Source of the DNA: Mesorhizobium sp. B4-1-3
GTDB lineage: Bacteria > Pseudomonadota > Alphaproteobacteria > Rhizobiales > Rhizobiaceae
Direction of reading: 5' to 3'
Length of the DNA stretch: 62,518 nucleotides
Assembly: GCF_006439355.1 (NCBI RefSeq)
Contig: NZ_VFTG01000031.1
Location: 1-62,518 of the forward strand
Positions 8,187 through 17,788 of this stretch are shown here, piece after piece (the stretch's first letter is position 1; each line of letters starts with the position of its first letter). A program made the translations under genes and the position numbers. The notes beneath the pieces were generated by a model. It worked only from the letters and a program-made list of their open reading frames with translations. It was not told where the DNA came from and did no database searches.

Positions 8187-9059
8187 ATGTCGGCGAAGCA
8201 CCCCATCATCACCATCACCGGATCGTCGGGCGCGGGCACGACCTCGGTCAAGCGCATCTTCGAACAGATCTTCCGGCGCGAGAACATCGAAGCCGCTTTC
8301 ATCGAAGGCGACGCCTTTCATCGCTACGATCGCGCCGCGATGAAGGCGGAGGTTGCCGCGCAGGAAAAGGCAGGCAACCCGAACTTCACCCATTTCCATG
8401 CCGAGGCGAACGAGCTCGGGATCCTCGAGGGCGTTTTCGAGGAATATGGCCGCCGGGGGAGCGGAAGGACCCGCACTTACGTCCATGACGAGGACGAGGA
8501 GAAGCTATACGGCACGCCGCCCGGTAACTTCACCGAATGGCGCGAATTCGCGCCGAGCGACCTGCTCTTCTACGAAGGCCTGCATGGCTGCGTCGTCACC
8601 GACAAGATCAACCTGGCGAGGCACGCGGACCTGAAGATCGGTGTTGTGCCGGTCATAAATCTCGAATGGATCCAGAAGATCCATCGCGACCGAGCCACGC
8701 GCGGTTATTCGACCGAGGCGGTGATGGACGTGATCCTGCGCCGCATGCCGGACTATGTCCGCTACATCGTCCCGCAATTCTCGCAGACCGCGATCAATTT
8801 CCAGCGCGTGCCGATCGTCGACACGTCGAACCCGTTCATTGCGCGTTGGATCCCCACCCCCGACGAATCGATGCTGGTCATCCGCTTCGCCAATCCCCGC
8901 GGCATCGATTTCCCTTACCTGCTTTCGATGATCCACGACTCCTTCATGTCGCGGCCGAATTCCATTGTGGTGCCGGGCAACAAGCTCGACCTTGCCATGC
9001 AGCTGATCCTGACGCCGCTCATCCTGCAATTGATCGAACGCAAGAAACGTGTGTCGTGA
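8187..9059 (+). CDS. cbbP: Phosphoribulokinase
   Basis: 290 residues of the short proteobacterial phosphoribulokinase type. The P-loop is GSSGAGTTS at residues 12-20, followed by the FIEGDAFHRYDR substrate loop and HFHAEANE. It phosphorylates ribulose-5-phosphate to RuBP, the RuBisCO substrate, and is a signature enzyme of the cycle. It stands between cbbF and cbbT with only short gaps, so it is co-transcribed. Confidence 0.96.
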   Translation: MSAKHPIITITGSSGAGTTSVKRIFEQIFRRENIEAAFIEGDAFHRYDRAAMKAEVAAQEKAGNPNFTHFHAEANELGILEGVFEEYGRRGSGRTRTYVHDEDEEKLYGTPPGNFTEWREFAPSDLLFYEGLHGCVVTDKINLARHADLKIGVVPVINLEWIQKIHRDRATRGYSTEAVMDVILRRMPDYVRYIVPQFSQTAINFQRVPIVDTSNPFIARWIPTPDESMLVIRFANPRGIDFPYLLSMIHDSFMSRPNSIVVPGNKLDLAMQLILTPLILQLIERKKRVS

Positions 9060-9069
9060 GGAGGATGCC

Positions 9070-11076
9070 ATGACCAGCCTGGCAGCATTGAAGTCCGTCG
9101 CCGCCGCCGTGTCCGAACGCGACATGGCGAACGCCATCCGCGCGCTGGCCATGGACAGCGTGCAGAAGGCCAATTCCGGACATCCGGGCATGCCGATGGG
9201 CATGGCCGATGTCGCGACGGTATTGTTCGGCCGCTTCATCAACATCGACCCGACGGCGCCGAACTGGCCTGATCGCGACCGCTTCGTGCTTTCGGCCGGG
9301 CACGGCTCGATGCTGCAATATGCGCTGCATTACCTCCTCGGCTATCAGGACATGCCGATTGAGGAGTTACAGCGGTTCCGACAATTGGGCAGCCGTACCG
9401 CCGGACATCCGGAGCATGGCCATGCGCTTGGCATCGAGACGACGACCGGTCCGCTCGGACAGGGCATCTCGAGCGCTGTCGGCATGGCGCTGGCGGAGCG
9501 CATGCTTGCGGCCCGTTACGGCGCCGATCTCGTCGACCACCACACCTTTGTGATCGCCGGCGACGGCTGCCTGCAGGAAGGCATCAGCCATGAGGCGATC
9601 GACCTCGCGGGTCACCTGAAGCTCTCACGCCTGATCGTGCTCTGGGACGACAACGCGATCTCCATCGACGGACCGACCTCGCTGTCGACATCGATGGATC
9701 AGCCGGCCCGCTTCACAGCCGCCGGATGGCATGTGCAGTCGGTGGACGGTCACGACATGGAAGCCGTCGCCGCGGCGATCGAAGCCGCGCGGCGGTCGGA
9801 TCGGCCGTCGCTTATCGCCTGTCGCACGGTGATCGGCAAGGGCGCACCCAATCTCGGCGGTTCGGAAAAGGTGCATGGCGCGCCGCTGGGCGAAACGGAG
9901 ATCGCCGCGACCCGCGAAAACATCGGCTGGGCCCATCCGCCGTTCGAGGTGCCGGACGAGATCCTTTCGGCCTGGCGCGAAATCGCTGAACGCGGCCAGG
10001 CGGCGCGACGTGCCTGGGAGCAGCGGCTTGCCGCCTCGCCCCGGCGCGAGGATTTCGAGCGCGCGCTTTCCGGCAAGCTGCCCGATGCGGTTTTCGAAGC
10101 ACTGGACGCCTTCCGCAAGGAGCATGTCGAGAAGGCGACCAAGGTCGCAACGCGCAAGGCCTCCGAAATGGCGCTCGCCGCGATCAACGGCGCGACCGGG
10201 CTGACGGTCGGCGGCTCCGCCGATCTCACGCATTCGAACCTGACGATCACCAAGGGCATGGATCGCATAGCGCCGGGGGATTTCGCGGGCCGCTATATTC
10301 ACTACGGCATCCGCGAGCACGGCATGGCCGCGGCCATGAACGGCATCGCCCTGCATGGCGGTTTCGTGCCTTACGGCGGCACCTTTTTGTGCTTCGCCGA
10401 CTATGCGCGCGGCGCTATGCGGCTCTCGGCGCTGATGAACCAGCGCGTCATCTATGTGATGACACATGATTCCATCGGCCTCGGCGAGGACGGCCCGACC
10501 CACCAGCCGGTCGAACACCTGGCGATGCTGCGGGCGACACCGAAACTCAATGTCTTCCGCCCGGCCGACCTCATCGAAACGGCGGAATGCTGGGAGCTGG
10601 CGCTGAGGAGCGAGAACCGCCCGAGCGTGTTGGTTCTCTCGCGCCAGAACCTGCCGATGCTGCGCCAGGCACACGGCCGCGAGAACCGGTCCAGCCGGGG
10701 CGCCTACGTCTTGCGCGAGCCATCCGGGCACCGTGCCGTGACGCTGATCGCCACCGGCTCGGAGGTCGAGATCGCCGTCACCGCCGCCGAGCGGCTGGAA
10801 ACCGAGCACGGCGTCGCCGCCGCGGTCGTCTCGATGCCGTGCTGGGAACTGTTCGAGGAACAGGACGGAGACTACCGCAAGTCTGTTCTCGGCTCGCCGC
10901 CGCGCGTCGCGGTCGAAGCCGCTGCCCGGCTCGGCTGGGATCGCTGGATCGGTGACACGGGCGCCTTTGTCGGCATGACCGGCTTCGGCGCAAGCGCCCC
11001 TGCTCCCGACCTCTACAGGCATTTCGGCATCACGCCCGAAGCCGTCGCCGCGGTGGCGCTGAAGCTCATCATCTAG
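9070..11076 (+). CDS. cbbT: Transketolase
   Basis: 668 residues from the ATG at 9070 (behind GAGGA; an in-frame upstream start overlapping cbbP is less likely). The N-terminal thiamine-diphosphate domain has SGHPGMPMG and GDGCLQEG; the central domain has HDSIGLGEDGPTHQP, and the C-terminal domain follows, which is the full three-domain layout. It moves two-carbon units in the regenerative phase of the cycle. Position between cbbP and cbbA marks it as the operon-borne isoenzyme. Confidence 0.95.
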   Translation: MTSLAALKSVAAAVSERDMANAIRALAMDSVQKANSGHPGMPMGMADVATVLFGRFINIDPTAPNWPDRDRFVLSAGHGSMLQYALHYLLGYQDMPIEELQRFRQLGSRTAGHPEHGHALGIETTTGPLGQGISSAVGMALAERMLAARYGADLVDHHTFVIAGDGCLQEGISHEAIDLAGHLKLSRLIVLWDDNAISIDGPTSLSTSMDQPARFTAAGWHVQSVDGHDMEAVAAAIEAARRSDRPSLIACRTVIGKGAPNLGGSEKVHGAPLGETEIAATRENIGWAHPPFEVPDEILSAWREIAERGQAARRAWEQRLAASPRREDFERALSGKLPDAVFEALDAFRKEHVEKATKVATRKASEMALAAINGATGLTVGGSADLTHSNLTITKGMDRIAPGDFAGRYIHYGIREHGMAAAMNGIALHGGFVPYGGTFLCFADYARGAMRLSALMNQRVIYVMTHDSIGLGEDGPTHQPVEHLAMLRATPKLNVFRPADLIETAECWELALRSENRPSVLVLSRQNLPMLRQAHGRENRSSRGAYVLREPSGHRAVTLIATGSEVEIAVTAAERLETEHGVAAAVVSMPCWELFEEQDGDYRKSVLGSPPRVAVEAAARLGWDRWIGDTGAFVGMTGFGASAPAPDLYRHFGITPEAVAAVALKLII

Positions 11077-11087
11077 GAGGACCGACA

Positions 11088-12167
11088 ATGGCCCGCATCA
11101 CCCTTCGTCAGCTTCTCGACCACGCCGCCGAGCACGGTTACGGCGTGCCGGCATTCAACATCAACAACATGGAACAGGGCCTCGCCATCATGGAAGCGGC
11201 GAGCGCTTGCGACGCGCCGGTGATCATCCAGGCCTCGCGCGGCGCCCGCTCCTATGCCAACGACATCATGCTGGCCAGGATGATGGAGGCGTTGACCGAG
11301 ATCCATCCGACCATTCCGCTGTGCATCCATCAGGACCACGGCAACAATGAAGCCACCTGCCTTTCGGCGATCCGCCACGGCTTCACCTCGGTGATGATGG
11401 ACGGGTCGTTGATGGCGGACGCCAAGACTCCGGCGAGCTACGACTACAACGTTGCCGTCACCGAACGCGTCGCGCGCATGGCGCATTGGGTCGGCGCCTC
11501 CGTCGAGGGCGAGCTCGGCGTGCTCGGCTCGCTGGAAACCGGCCACGGCGAGGCCGAGGACGGCCATGGCGCCGAAGGCTCCCTCTCCCATGATCAGCTG
11601 TTGACCGATCCCGATCAGGCGGTCGACTTCGTGGCCGCCACCAAGGTCGATGCGCTGGCGATCGCCTGCGGCACCTCCCACGGCGCCTACAAGTTCACCC
11701 GCAAGCCGGACGGCGACATCCTGGCCATGCAGCTGATCGAGGCGATCCACGAGAAGCTGCCGAACACGCATCTGGTCATGCACGGTTCGTCCTCCGTGCC
11801 GCAGGAACTGCAAGACATCATCAACAGAAATGGCGGCGAGATGCCGCAAACTTTCGGCGTTCCGGTCGAGGAGATCGAGCGCGGCATCCGCCACGGCGTG
11901 CGCAAGGTCAACATCGACACCGATTGCCGGATGGCCATGGCGGGGCAATTCCGCCGCGTCGCGACGCAGGACCCGCGCGAATTCGATCCGCGCAAGTTCC
12001 TCAAGCCCGCAATGGACGCCTTGCGCGACCTTTGCCGCGATCGTTTCGAGCGTTTCGGCACCGCGGGCAATGCCTCGAAAATCAAGGTCATCGCCATGGA
12101 CGAGATGGCCAAACGCTACGCCGCGGGAAAACTCGACCCGCAAATCGCAACCGCCAAAGCCGCCTGA
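11088..12167 (+). CDS. cbbA: Class II fructose-bisphosphate aldolase
   Basis: 359 residues. The metal-dependent class II features are present: AFNINNMEQG near the start, HQDHGN with zinc-binding histidine, GELGVLGSLETGHGEAEDG, LVMHGSSSVP and VNIDTDCRMA. It condenses triose phosphates to fructose-1,6-bisphosphate and erythrose-4-phosphate plus DHAP to sedoheptulose-1,7-bisphosphate. It lies 11 bases after cbbT and 35 bases before cbbL. Confidence 0.96.
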   Translation: MARITLRQLLDHAAEHGYGVPAFNINNMEQGLAIMEAASACDAPVIIQASRGARSYANDIMLARMMEALTEIHPTIPLCIHQDHGNNEATCLSAIRHGFTSVMMDGSLMADAKTPASYDYNVAVTERVARMAHWVGASVEGELGVLGSLETGHGEAEDGHGAEGSLSHDQLLTDPDQAVDFVAATKVDALAIACGTSHGAYKFTRKPDGDILAMQLIEAIHEKLPNTHLVMHGSSSVPQELQDIINRNGGEMPQTFGVPVEEIERGIRHGVRKVNIDTDCRMAMAGQFRRVATQDPREFDPRKFLKPAMDALRDLCRDRFERFGTAGNASKIKVIAMDEMAKRYAAGKLDPQIATAKAA

Positions 12168-12202
12168 GCGGCGGTCCGCCAACAAGGGAAAGGACCAGCG
12201 TC

Positions 12203-13663
12203 ATGCCCAGCAAATCCGAGACCGTAACCGGCAAGGACCGTTACAGATCCGGTGTCATGGAATACAAGAAGATGGGCTATTGGGAGCCCGACTACGAGCC
12301 CAAGGACACCGACATCATCTCGGTGTTCAGGATCACGCCGCAGGACGGTGTCGATCCGATCGAGGCCGCCGCCGCGGTCGCCGGCGAATCCTCGACCGCG
12401 ACCTGGACCGTTGTCTGGACCGACCGGCTGACGGCGAGCGAAAAATACCGCGCCAAGGCCTATCGGGTCGACCCGGTGCCGAACGCGCCCGGACAGTATT
12501 TCGCCTACATTGCCTATGACCTCGACCTGTTCGAGCCAGGCTCGATCGCCAACCTTTCGGCCTCGATCATCGGCAACGTCTTCGGCTTCAAGCCGTTGAA
12601 GGCGTTGCGGCTGGAGGACATGCGTTTTCCCGTCGCCTATGTGAAGACCTTCCAGGGTCCGGCGACCGGCATCGTCGTCGAGCGCGAGCGCCTCGACAAG
12701 TTCGGCCGCCCGCTGCTCGGCGCCACCGTCAAGCCCAAGCTCGGCCTTTCCGGCCGCAACTACGGCCGTGTCGTCTACGAGGCGCTGAAGGGCGGGCTCG
12801 ATTTCACCAAGGACGACGAGAACATCAACTCGCAGCCCTTCATGCATTGGCGCGAGCGCTTCCTCTACTGCATGGAGGCGGTCAACAAAGCACAGGCCGA
12901 GACGGGCGAGATCAAGGGCACCTATCTCAACGTCACCGCAGGCACCATGGAGGACATATACGAACGGGCGGACTTCGCCAGGGAACTCGGCTCCAACATC
13001 ATCATGATCGACCTCGTCATCGGCTACACGGCGATCCAGTCGATGGCGAAGTGGGCGCGCAGGAACGACATGATCCTGCACCTGCATCGCGCTGGACACT
13101 CGACCTACACGCGGCAGAAGAGCCATGGCGTCTCCTTCCGCGTCATCGCCAAATGGATGCGGCTGGCCGGCGTCGATCACATCCATGCCGGCACCGTGGT
13201 CGGCAAGCTGGAAGGCGATCCGGCAACGACCAAGGGTTACTACGACATCTGCCGCGAGGACCATAACCCGATGCGGCTGGAGAACGGCATCTTCTTCGAC
13301 CAGTATTGGGCCTCGCTCAACAAGCTGATGCCGGTGGCGTCCGGCGGCATCCATGCCGGCCAGATGCATCAGCTCATCGACCTGCTCGGCGAAGACGTCG
13401 TGCTGCAGTTCGGCGGCGGCACTATCGGCCATCCGATGGGGATCGCGGCTGGCGCCACCGCAAATCGCGTTGCCCTCGAATGCATGATCCTCGCCCGCAA
13501 CGAGGGCCGCGACTACGTGCGTGAAGGACCGCAGATCCTGGAGAACGCAGCCAGGAACTGTCTGCCGCTGAAGCAGGCGCTCGAGACCTGGAAGGATGTG
13601 ACCTTCAACTATGCCTCGACCGACACGCCGGACTTCGTCCCGGTGGCAACGGCGGCCGAATAA
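12203..13663 (+). CDS. cbbL: RuBisCO large subunit, form IC (red type)
   Basis: 486 residues from the ATG at 12203 after AAAGGA. The active-site stretch GGLDFTKDDENINSQPF holds the lysine that becomes carbamylated (residue 203) and the Mg ligands Asp205 and Glu206. TVKPKLGLSGRNYG and the loop 6 region HAGTVVGKLEGDP are also intact. Length, N-terminus and the partner genes cbbS and cbbX place it in the red-type form IC group of proteobacteria. It fixes CO2 onto RuBP in the cytoplasm as an L8S8 complex. Confidence 0.97.
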   Translation: MPSKSETVTGKDRYRSGVMEYKKMGYWEPDYEPKDTDIISVFRITPQDGVDPIEAAAAVAGESSTATWTVVWTDRLTASEKYRAKAYRVDPVPNAPGQYFAYIAYDLDLFEPGSIANLSASIIGNVFGFKPLKALRLEDMRFPVAYVKTFQGPATGIVVERERLDKFGRPLLGATVKPKLGLSGRNYGRVVYEALKGGLDFTKDDENINSQPFMHWRERFLYCMEAVNKAQAETGEIKGTYLNVTAGTMEDIYERADFARELGSNIIMIDLVIGYTAIQSMAKWARRNDMILHLHRAGHSTYTRQKSHGVSFRVIAKWMRLAGVDHIHAGTVVGKLEGDPATTKGYYDICREDHNPMRLENGIFFDQYWASLNKLMPVASGGIHAGQMHQLIDLLGEDVVLQFGGGTIGHPMGIAAGATANRVALECMILARNEGRDYVREGPQILENAARNCLPLKQALETWKDVTFNYASTDTPDFVPVATAAE

Positions 13664-13674
13664 GGAGAATGATC

Positions 13675-14094
13675 ATGCGCATCACGCAAGGGGCCTTTTC
13701 CTTCCTGCCCGACCTGACCGACGATCAGATCCGCGCCCAGGTGCAGTATTGCATCGACAACAAATGGGCTGTCAGCCTCGAGGTCACCGACGACCCGCAC
13801 CCGCGCAACACCTATTGGGACATGTGGGGCCATCCGATGTTCGACAACCCCGACGCGGCGGCGCTGATGATGGAGCTCAACGCATGCCGCAAGCTCTATG
13901 GCGACCGCTATATCCGCGTCGTCGCGTTCGATGCCTCGCATGGCTGGGAATCGGTGAAGCTCTCCTTCATCGTCAACCGCCCGGCCGAGGAACCCGGTTA
14001 CCGGCTCGAGCGGCAAGAGGCCGCGGGCCGCATGATCCGCTATACGACCAGGCCCTACGCCGCCGACAAGCCGGCTGGGGCAAGGTACGGATGA
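13675..14094 (+). CDS. cbbS: RuBisCO small subunit, form IC
   Basis: 139 residues beginning MRITQGAFSFLPDLTDDQI, a typical red-type small subunit. Two in-frame ATGs exist at 13669 and 13675. The AGGAG at 13663-13667 is properly spaced only for the second, which also gives the usual N-terminus. The extended C-terminal hairpin of red-type enzymes (RLERQEAAGRMIRYTTRPYA) is present. It follows cbbL by 11 bases. Confidence 0.96.
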   Translation: MRITQGAFSFLPDLTDDQIRAQVQYCIDNKWAVSLEVTDDPHPRNTYWDMWGHPMFDNPDAAALMMELNACRKLYGDRYIRVVAFDASHGWESVKLSFIVNRPAEEPGYRLERQEAAGRMIRYTTRPYAADKPAGARYG

Positions 14095-14119
14095 TCATTC
14101 GGGACAGGAGGAAAATGCC

Positions 14120-15058
14120 ATGCCGGCGCCAGCCTTAGCCGAAACGGAAACGCCGCAAGCCGCCGCCCCGGCGGCGATCGATCTGCGCGAGGAATTCGAA
14201 ACGTCCGGCGTGAAGGACGTCCTGGCCGAGCTCGACCGCGATCTGATCGGGCTCGCCCCGGTCAAACGACGCATCCGTGAGACGGCAGCACTCCTGCTGG
14301 TCGAGCGGGCGCGCCGCCGCATGGGCCTCGCGCACGAGACGCCGACGCTGCATATGAGCTTCACCGGCAATCCGGGCACCGGCAAGACGACCGTCGCGCT
14401 GCGCATGGCCGACCTGCTGCATCGCCTGGGCTATATCCGCAAGGGCCATCTGGTCTCTGTGACGCGTGACGACCTGGTCGGCCAATATATCGGCCACACC
14501 GCGCCCAAGACCAAGGAGATCCTGAAGAAGGCGATGGGCGGCGTGCTGTTCATCGATGAGGCCTATTATCTCTATCGGCCCGAGAACGAGCGCGATTACG
14601 GCCAGGAGGCGATCGAAATCCTGCTGCAGGTGATGGAGAACCAGCGCGACGACCTCGTGGTGATCCTTGCCGGCTATGCGCAGCGCATGGACCGCTTCTT
14701 CGAAAGCAACCCGGGATTCCGCTCGCGCATCGCCCACCACATCGACTTTCCCGATTATTCCGACGACGAGCTTCTCAGGATCGCGGAACAAATGCTCGAC
14801 CAGCAAAATTACCTGTTCGACACGAAGGCGACCCCCGCAATGGCCGACTACATCACACGCCGCCGTGCGCAGCCGCATTTCGCCAATGCCCGCTCGATCC
14901 GCAACGCGCTCGACCGGGCACGGCTGCGGCAGGCCAACCGCCTGTTCGAGAGCGCCAAGGGACCGCTTGACGCCAAGGCGCTGTCGACGATCTCCGCCGA
15001 GGACATCACCGCCAGCCGGGTCTTCGCGCTGAAGCCTGGGAAAGGAGCAAGCAAATGA
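14120..15058 (+). CDS. cbbX: Red-type RuBisCO activase CbbX
   Basis: 312 residues of an AAA+ ATPase. Walker A GNPGTGKT is at residues 83-90, Walker B reads GGVLFIDEAYYL, and the C-terminal helical domain contains PDYSDDELLRIAEQML. CbbX remodels inhibited form IC RuBisCO by pulling on the CbbL C-terminus, in an ATP- and RuBP-dependent hexamer. A GGAGGAA site precedes the ATG, and the last bases overlap cbbE (ATGA). Confidence 0.95.
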   Translation: MPAPALAETETPQAAAPAAIDLREEFETSGVKDVLAELDRDLIGLAPVKRRIRETAALLLVERARRRMGLAHETPTLHMSFTGNPGTGKTTVALRMADLLHRLGYIRKGHLVSVTRDDLVGQYIGHTAPKTKEILKKAMGGVLFIDEAYYLYRPENERDYGQEAIEILLQVMENQRDDLVVILAGYAQRMDRFFESNPGFRSRIAHHIDFPDYSDDELLRIAEQMLDQQNYLFDTKATPAMADYITRRRAQPHFANARSIRNALDRARLRQANRLFESAKGPLDAKALSTISAEDITASRVFALKPGKGASK

Positions 15059-15741
15059 CCGCAAAGGCCATCATCGCCCCTTCCGTCCTGTCGTCGGATT
15101 TCTCGCGGCTCGGCGACGAGGTCGAAGCGGTCGCGCGGGCGGGCGCCGACTGGATCCATCTCGACGTAATGGACGGGCATTTCGTGCCCAACATCACCTT
15201 CGGCCCGCCGGTGATCAAGGCGATCCGCGACCGAACCGACAAGATCTTCGACTGTCATCTGATGATAGCGCCGGCCGATCCCTATCTCGCCGCCTTCGCT
15301 GACGCCGGTTGCGACTTCATCACGGTGCATGCCGAGGCCGGGCCGCATCTCGACCGTTCGCTGCAGGCGATCAGGAGCCTCGGCAAGAAGGCCGGCGTGT
15401 CGCTCAATCCATCGACGCCGGAAAGCGTCATCGAATATGTTCTCGACCGGCTCGACCTGGTGCTTTTGATGACGGTCAATCCGGGCTTCGGCGGCCAGGC
15501 CTTCATTGCGGCGGTCATCGACAAGGTCAGGCGCGTCAAGGCGCTGGTCGGCCGGCGTCCGATCGACATCGAAATCGACGGCGGCGTTACGCCCGAGACA
15601 GCTCCTCTGGTTACCGCGGCCGGCGCAAATGTGCTCGTCGCTGGATCGGCCGTCTTCAAAGGCGGCACCGAGGCCGCCTATCGCGCCAATATAGGCGCGA
15701 TCAGGCAGGCGGCCGAGGGAGCGACCCGGCAAGCTGGGTGA
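15055..15741 (+). CDS. cbbE: Ribulose-phosphate 3-epimerase
   Basis: 228 residues with the family landmarks APSVLSSDFSRLGDEV at the start, HLDVMDGHFVPNITFGP, the metal-binding DCHLMI, and MTVNPGFGGQAFI. It interconverts ribulose-5-phosphate and xylulose-5-phosphate for RuBP regeneration. It overlaps cbbX by four bases and closes the canonical cbbFPTALSXE gene order. Confidence 0.95.
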   Translation: MTAKAIIAPSVLSSDFSRLGDEVEAVARAGADWIHLDVMDGHFVPNITFGPPVIKAIRDRTDKIFDCHLMIAPADPYLAAFADAGCDFITVHAEAGPHLDRSLQAIRSLGKKAGVSLNPSTPESVIEYVLDRLDLVLLMTVNPGFGGQAFIAAVIDKVRRVKALVGRRPIDIEIDGGVTPETAPLVTAAGANVLVAGSAVFKGGTEAAYRANIGAIRQAAEGATRQAG

Positions 15742-15762
15742 ACTGCTCGATCGGAGGACGAC

Positions 15763-16320
15763 ATGGCGGCGACCCCACCCGTCTGCGATTTCGGCTGGCA
15801 AGCCGTCGATGCCGTCTTGCCCGGCACCGACGGCAAATCGCATTCGATCTTCGGCCAGGCCGGCGCCAACGGGTTGGTCGTCGCCTTCATCTGCAATCAC
15901 TGCCCTTATGTGAAGGCGGTGATTTCGCGCATCGTGCGTGATGCTAACGATCTGAAGGCCGAGGGGATCGGCTTCGTCGCGATCAATGCCAACGATACCG
16001 ACGCCTATCCGGACGATTCCTTCGACAACATGAAGCTCTTCGCCAGGGCGAACGCCTTCACCTTCCCGTATCTCCGCGACGAATCGCAAGCAGTAGCGCG
16101 CGCCTACGGCGCCGTGTGCACCCCGGATTTCTTCGGCCTCAACAGCGAGCTGACGCTGCAATATCGGGGTCGGCTGGATGCGTCGCGACGGAAGGCCGGA
16201 GCACCCGGGATGAGACGCGATCTGTTCGAAGCGATGAAGCAAGTTGCCCGGACCGGCGACGGACCGCTCGACCAGACCGCCTCGATCGGCTGCTCGATCA
16301 AATGGAAGGAGGCCGCATGA
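15763..16320 (+). CDS. Thioredoxin-fold peroxiredoxin-like protein in the cbb operon
   Basis: 185 residues without a signal peptide. The redox motif CNHCPYVK near residue 45 is preceded by GLVVAFI, and a thioredoxin-fold cis-proline segment AVCTPDFFGL follows, as in the AhpC/TSA-like 'thioredoxin family' proteins. A second C-terminal cysteine (SIGCSIKW) is present. It sits between cbbE and cbbZ with ATGA coupling to the latter, so it is probably co-expressed with the Calvin cycle. Redox control or peroxide defence of cycle enzymes is a guess. Confidence 0.82.
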   Translation: MAATPPVCDFGWQAVDAVLPGTDGKSHSIFGQAGANGLVVAFICNHCPYVKAVISRIVRDANDLKAEGIGFVAINANDTDAYPDDSFDNMKLFARANAFTFPYLRDESQAVARAYGAVCTPDFFGLNSELTLQYRGRLDASRRKAGAPGMRRDLFEAMKQVARTGDGPLDQTASIGCSIKWKEAA

Positions 16321-17018
16321 ACGTCGGCGCAGGCAAGCGGTTTCGGTCGCCGAGGGCGATCCTGTTCGATCTTGACGGCACGCTGATCGATTCGGCGCCC
16401 GACATCGCGGCGGCCGTGAACGAGCTGCTCGCCGGCCGCGATCTGCCGCCGCTCAGCGTGGGCCAGGTCAAGGCGATGATCGGCGGCGGTGTCATGAAAT
16501 TGGTCGAGCGGGCTTTCGCCGCTTCCGGGTCGCCGCTTGCCGGCAGCGCCCTCGAGGAGGCCAACCGCGACATGGCGCCGATCTACCGCAGACATCTGAC
16601 CGGCCTGACGCGGCTGATGCCTGGCGTCAGGGAGACGCTCACGCACTTCCACCTGAACGGAACAGCCATGGGTGTCGTCACCAACAAGCCGCAACTGGCG
16701 ACCCGCGAAATCCTGCTGCATTTCCACTTGACGGAATATCTCGGCGCGATCGTCGGCGGAGACGCGGTGACGAAGCTGAAACCGGCGCCTGACGCCCTGC
16801 TTCTGGCGCTCGATCAGCTTCACGTCGAACCGCACGAAGCGCTGATGGTTGGAGACAGCATCAGCGATGTCGGCGCCGCGCGCGCGACCGGCATGCCGGT
16901 CGCTCTGCTGCGAGGCGGCTACACCCAGGTCCCGGTCGAAGAGTTAGGTGCGGATCTTGTCTGCGACAGCCTGCTCGATCTGCCTGCCGCCCTGCAGAGG
17001 CTGCAAGCCGCTGCGTGA
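16317..17018 (+). CDS. cbbZ: Phosphoglycolate phosphatase
   Basis: 233 residues of the HAD superfamily, start ATG overlapping the previous stop. The motifs are in order: LFDLDGTLIDSAPDIA (nucleophile Asp), VVTNKP, the lysine in KLKPAPDAL, and MVGDSISDVGAA. This matches phosphoglycolate phosphatases, which remove the 2-phosphoglycolate made by RuBisCO oxygenation. Its place at the end of the cbb operon supports cbbZ over a generic Gph. Confidence 0.9.
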   Translation: MNVGAGKRFRSPRAILFDLDGTLIDSAPDIAAAVNELLAGRDLPPLSVGQVKAMIGGGVMKLVERAFAASGSPLAGSALEEANRDMAPIYRRHLTGLTRLMPGVRETLTHFHLNGTAMGVVTNKPQLATREILLHFHLTEYLGAIVGGDAVTKLKPAPDALLLALDQLHVEPHEALMVGDSISDVGAARATGMPVALLRGGYTQVPVEELGADLVCDSLLDLPAALQRLQAAA

Positions 17019-17043
17019 CAAGTGGTATCGATTACCCGGACAG

Positions 17044-17077
17044 TCGCCGGCCGATCGAAAAGACGAACGACCGGCGA
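17044..17077. terminator. Hairpin between convergent cbbZ and cytochrome c genes
   Basis: A 7-base perfect stem (TCGCCGG at 17044-17050 and CCGGCGA at 17071-17077) with a 20-base loop lies between two converging genes. No T-tract follows on either strand, so intrinsic termination is uncertain. Confidence 0.35.
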
Positions 17078-17118
17078 AGCCGTGACTTCGAGAACTGCCC
17101 CTGCTTGAGAACTACCCC

Positions 17119-17499
17119 CTACTTTGAGAATTGCTTGAGATAGGCGATGACGTTGGCCACGTCCTTGTCGTCCTTGAGGCCGACAAACGCCATCTTCGTG
17201 CCCTTTACCATGGCCTTTGGATCGTGGAGATAGGTCGTCAGCGTCGGTTCGTCCCATTTGACGCCGGACTTTCCAGCCGCGACCATGGCCTGGGAATAGC
17301 TGAAACCAGGATGCGTGCCGGCCGTGCGGCCGATGACGCCATTCAACGACGGGCCGACCTTGTTCTGGTCCTTGTCCGCGATATGGCAGACCTTGCATTT
17401 GGTGAAGACCTTCTCACCGGCCGCCGCATCCTGCGCATAGGATTGGTCCGTGATGAAAGTAACCAGGAAAATGGCGGCGAAAAATGCGATAACGCGCAT
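17119..17499 (-). CDS. Periplasmic class I cytochrome c
   Basis: 126 residues: signal peptide (MRVIAFFAAIFLVTFITD, cleavage after QSYA), haem motif CKVCH, then KVGPSLNGVIGRTAG and the likely axial methionine in GTKMAFVG. This is the short mono-haem cytochrome c2/c550 layout. In methylotrophs such cytochromes carry electrons from the methanol dehydrogenase cytochrome to terminal oxidases, so its place between the cbb and xox genes is telling. Three imperfect copies of its last coding bases follow its stop (17085-17130). Confidence 0.92.
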   Translation of the reverse strand: MRVIAFFAAIFLVTFITDQSYAQDAAAGEKVFTKCKVCHIADKDQNKVGPSLNGVIGRTAGTHPGFSYSQAMVAAGKSGVKWDEPTLTTYLHDPKAMVKGTKMAFVGLKDDKDVANVIAYLKQFSK

Positions 17500-17788
17500 G
17501 GCAATTCCTCATTAATCGTCAAAATGCCCGGCGCCCGCAAAAAGCTAACCGCGGGATGCAGGAAGTCAATCGTACGAAGGTCCAGTCTCCGGCATTCGAC
17601 AGAGCCCATCCTGTACTTTCGCCTCTGTTGACGGCCCTGGGGCGAGCGCGTAGCCTCGGATCGTTTTGGATTCCAAGGGCACCTCGGGACATCGGTCAGG
17701 CTGGCTTCATCCAGGCTGAGATTAGCCCGGGCAATGGGGTCGGCGGCATTTTTGCCGGGCGGGCGTCGTCGCGCGCGAGAGGTGCTGA

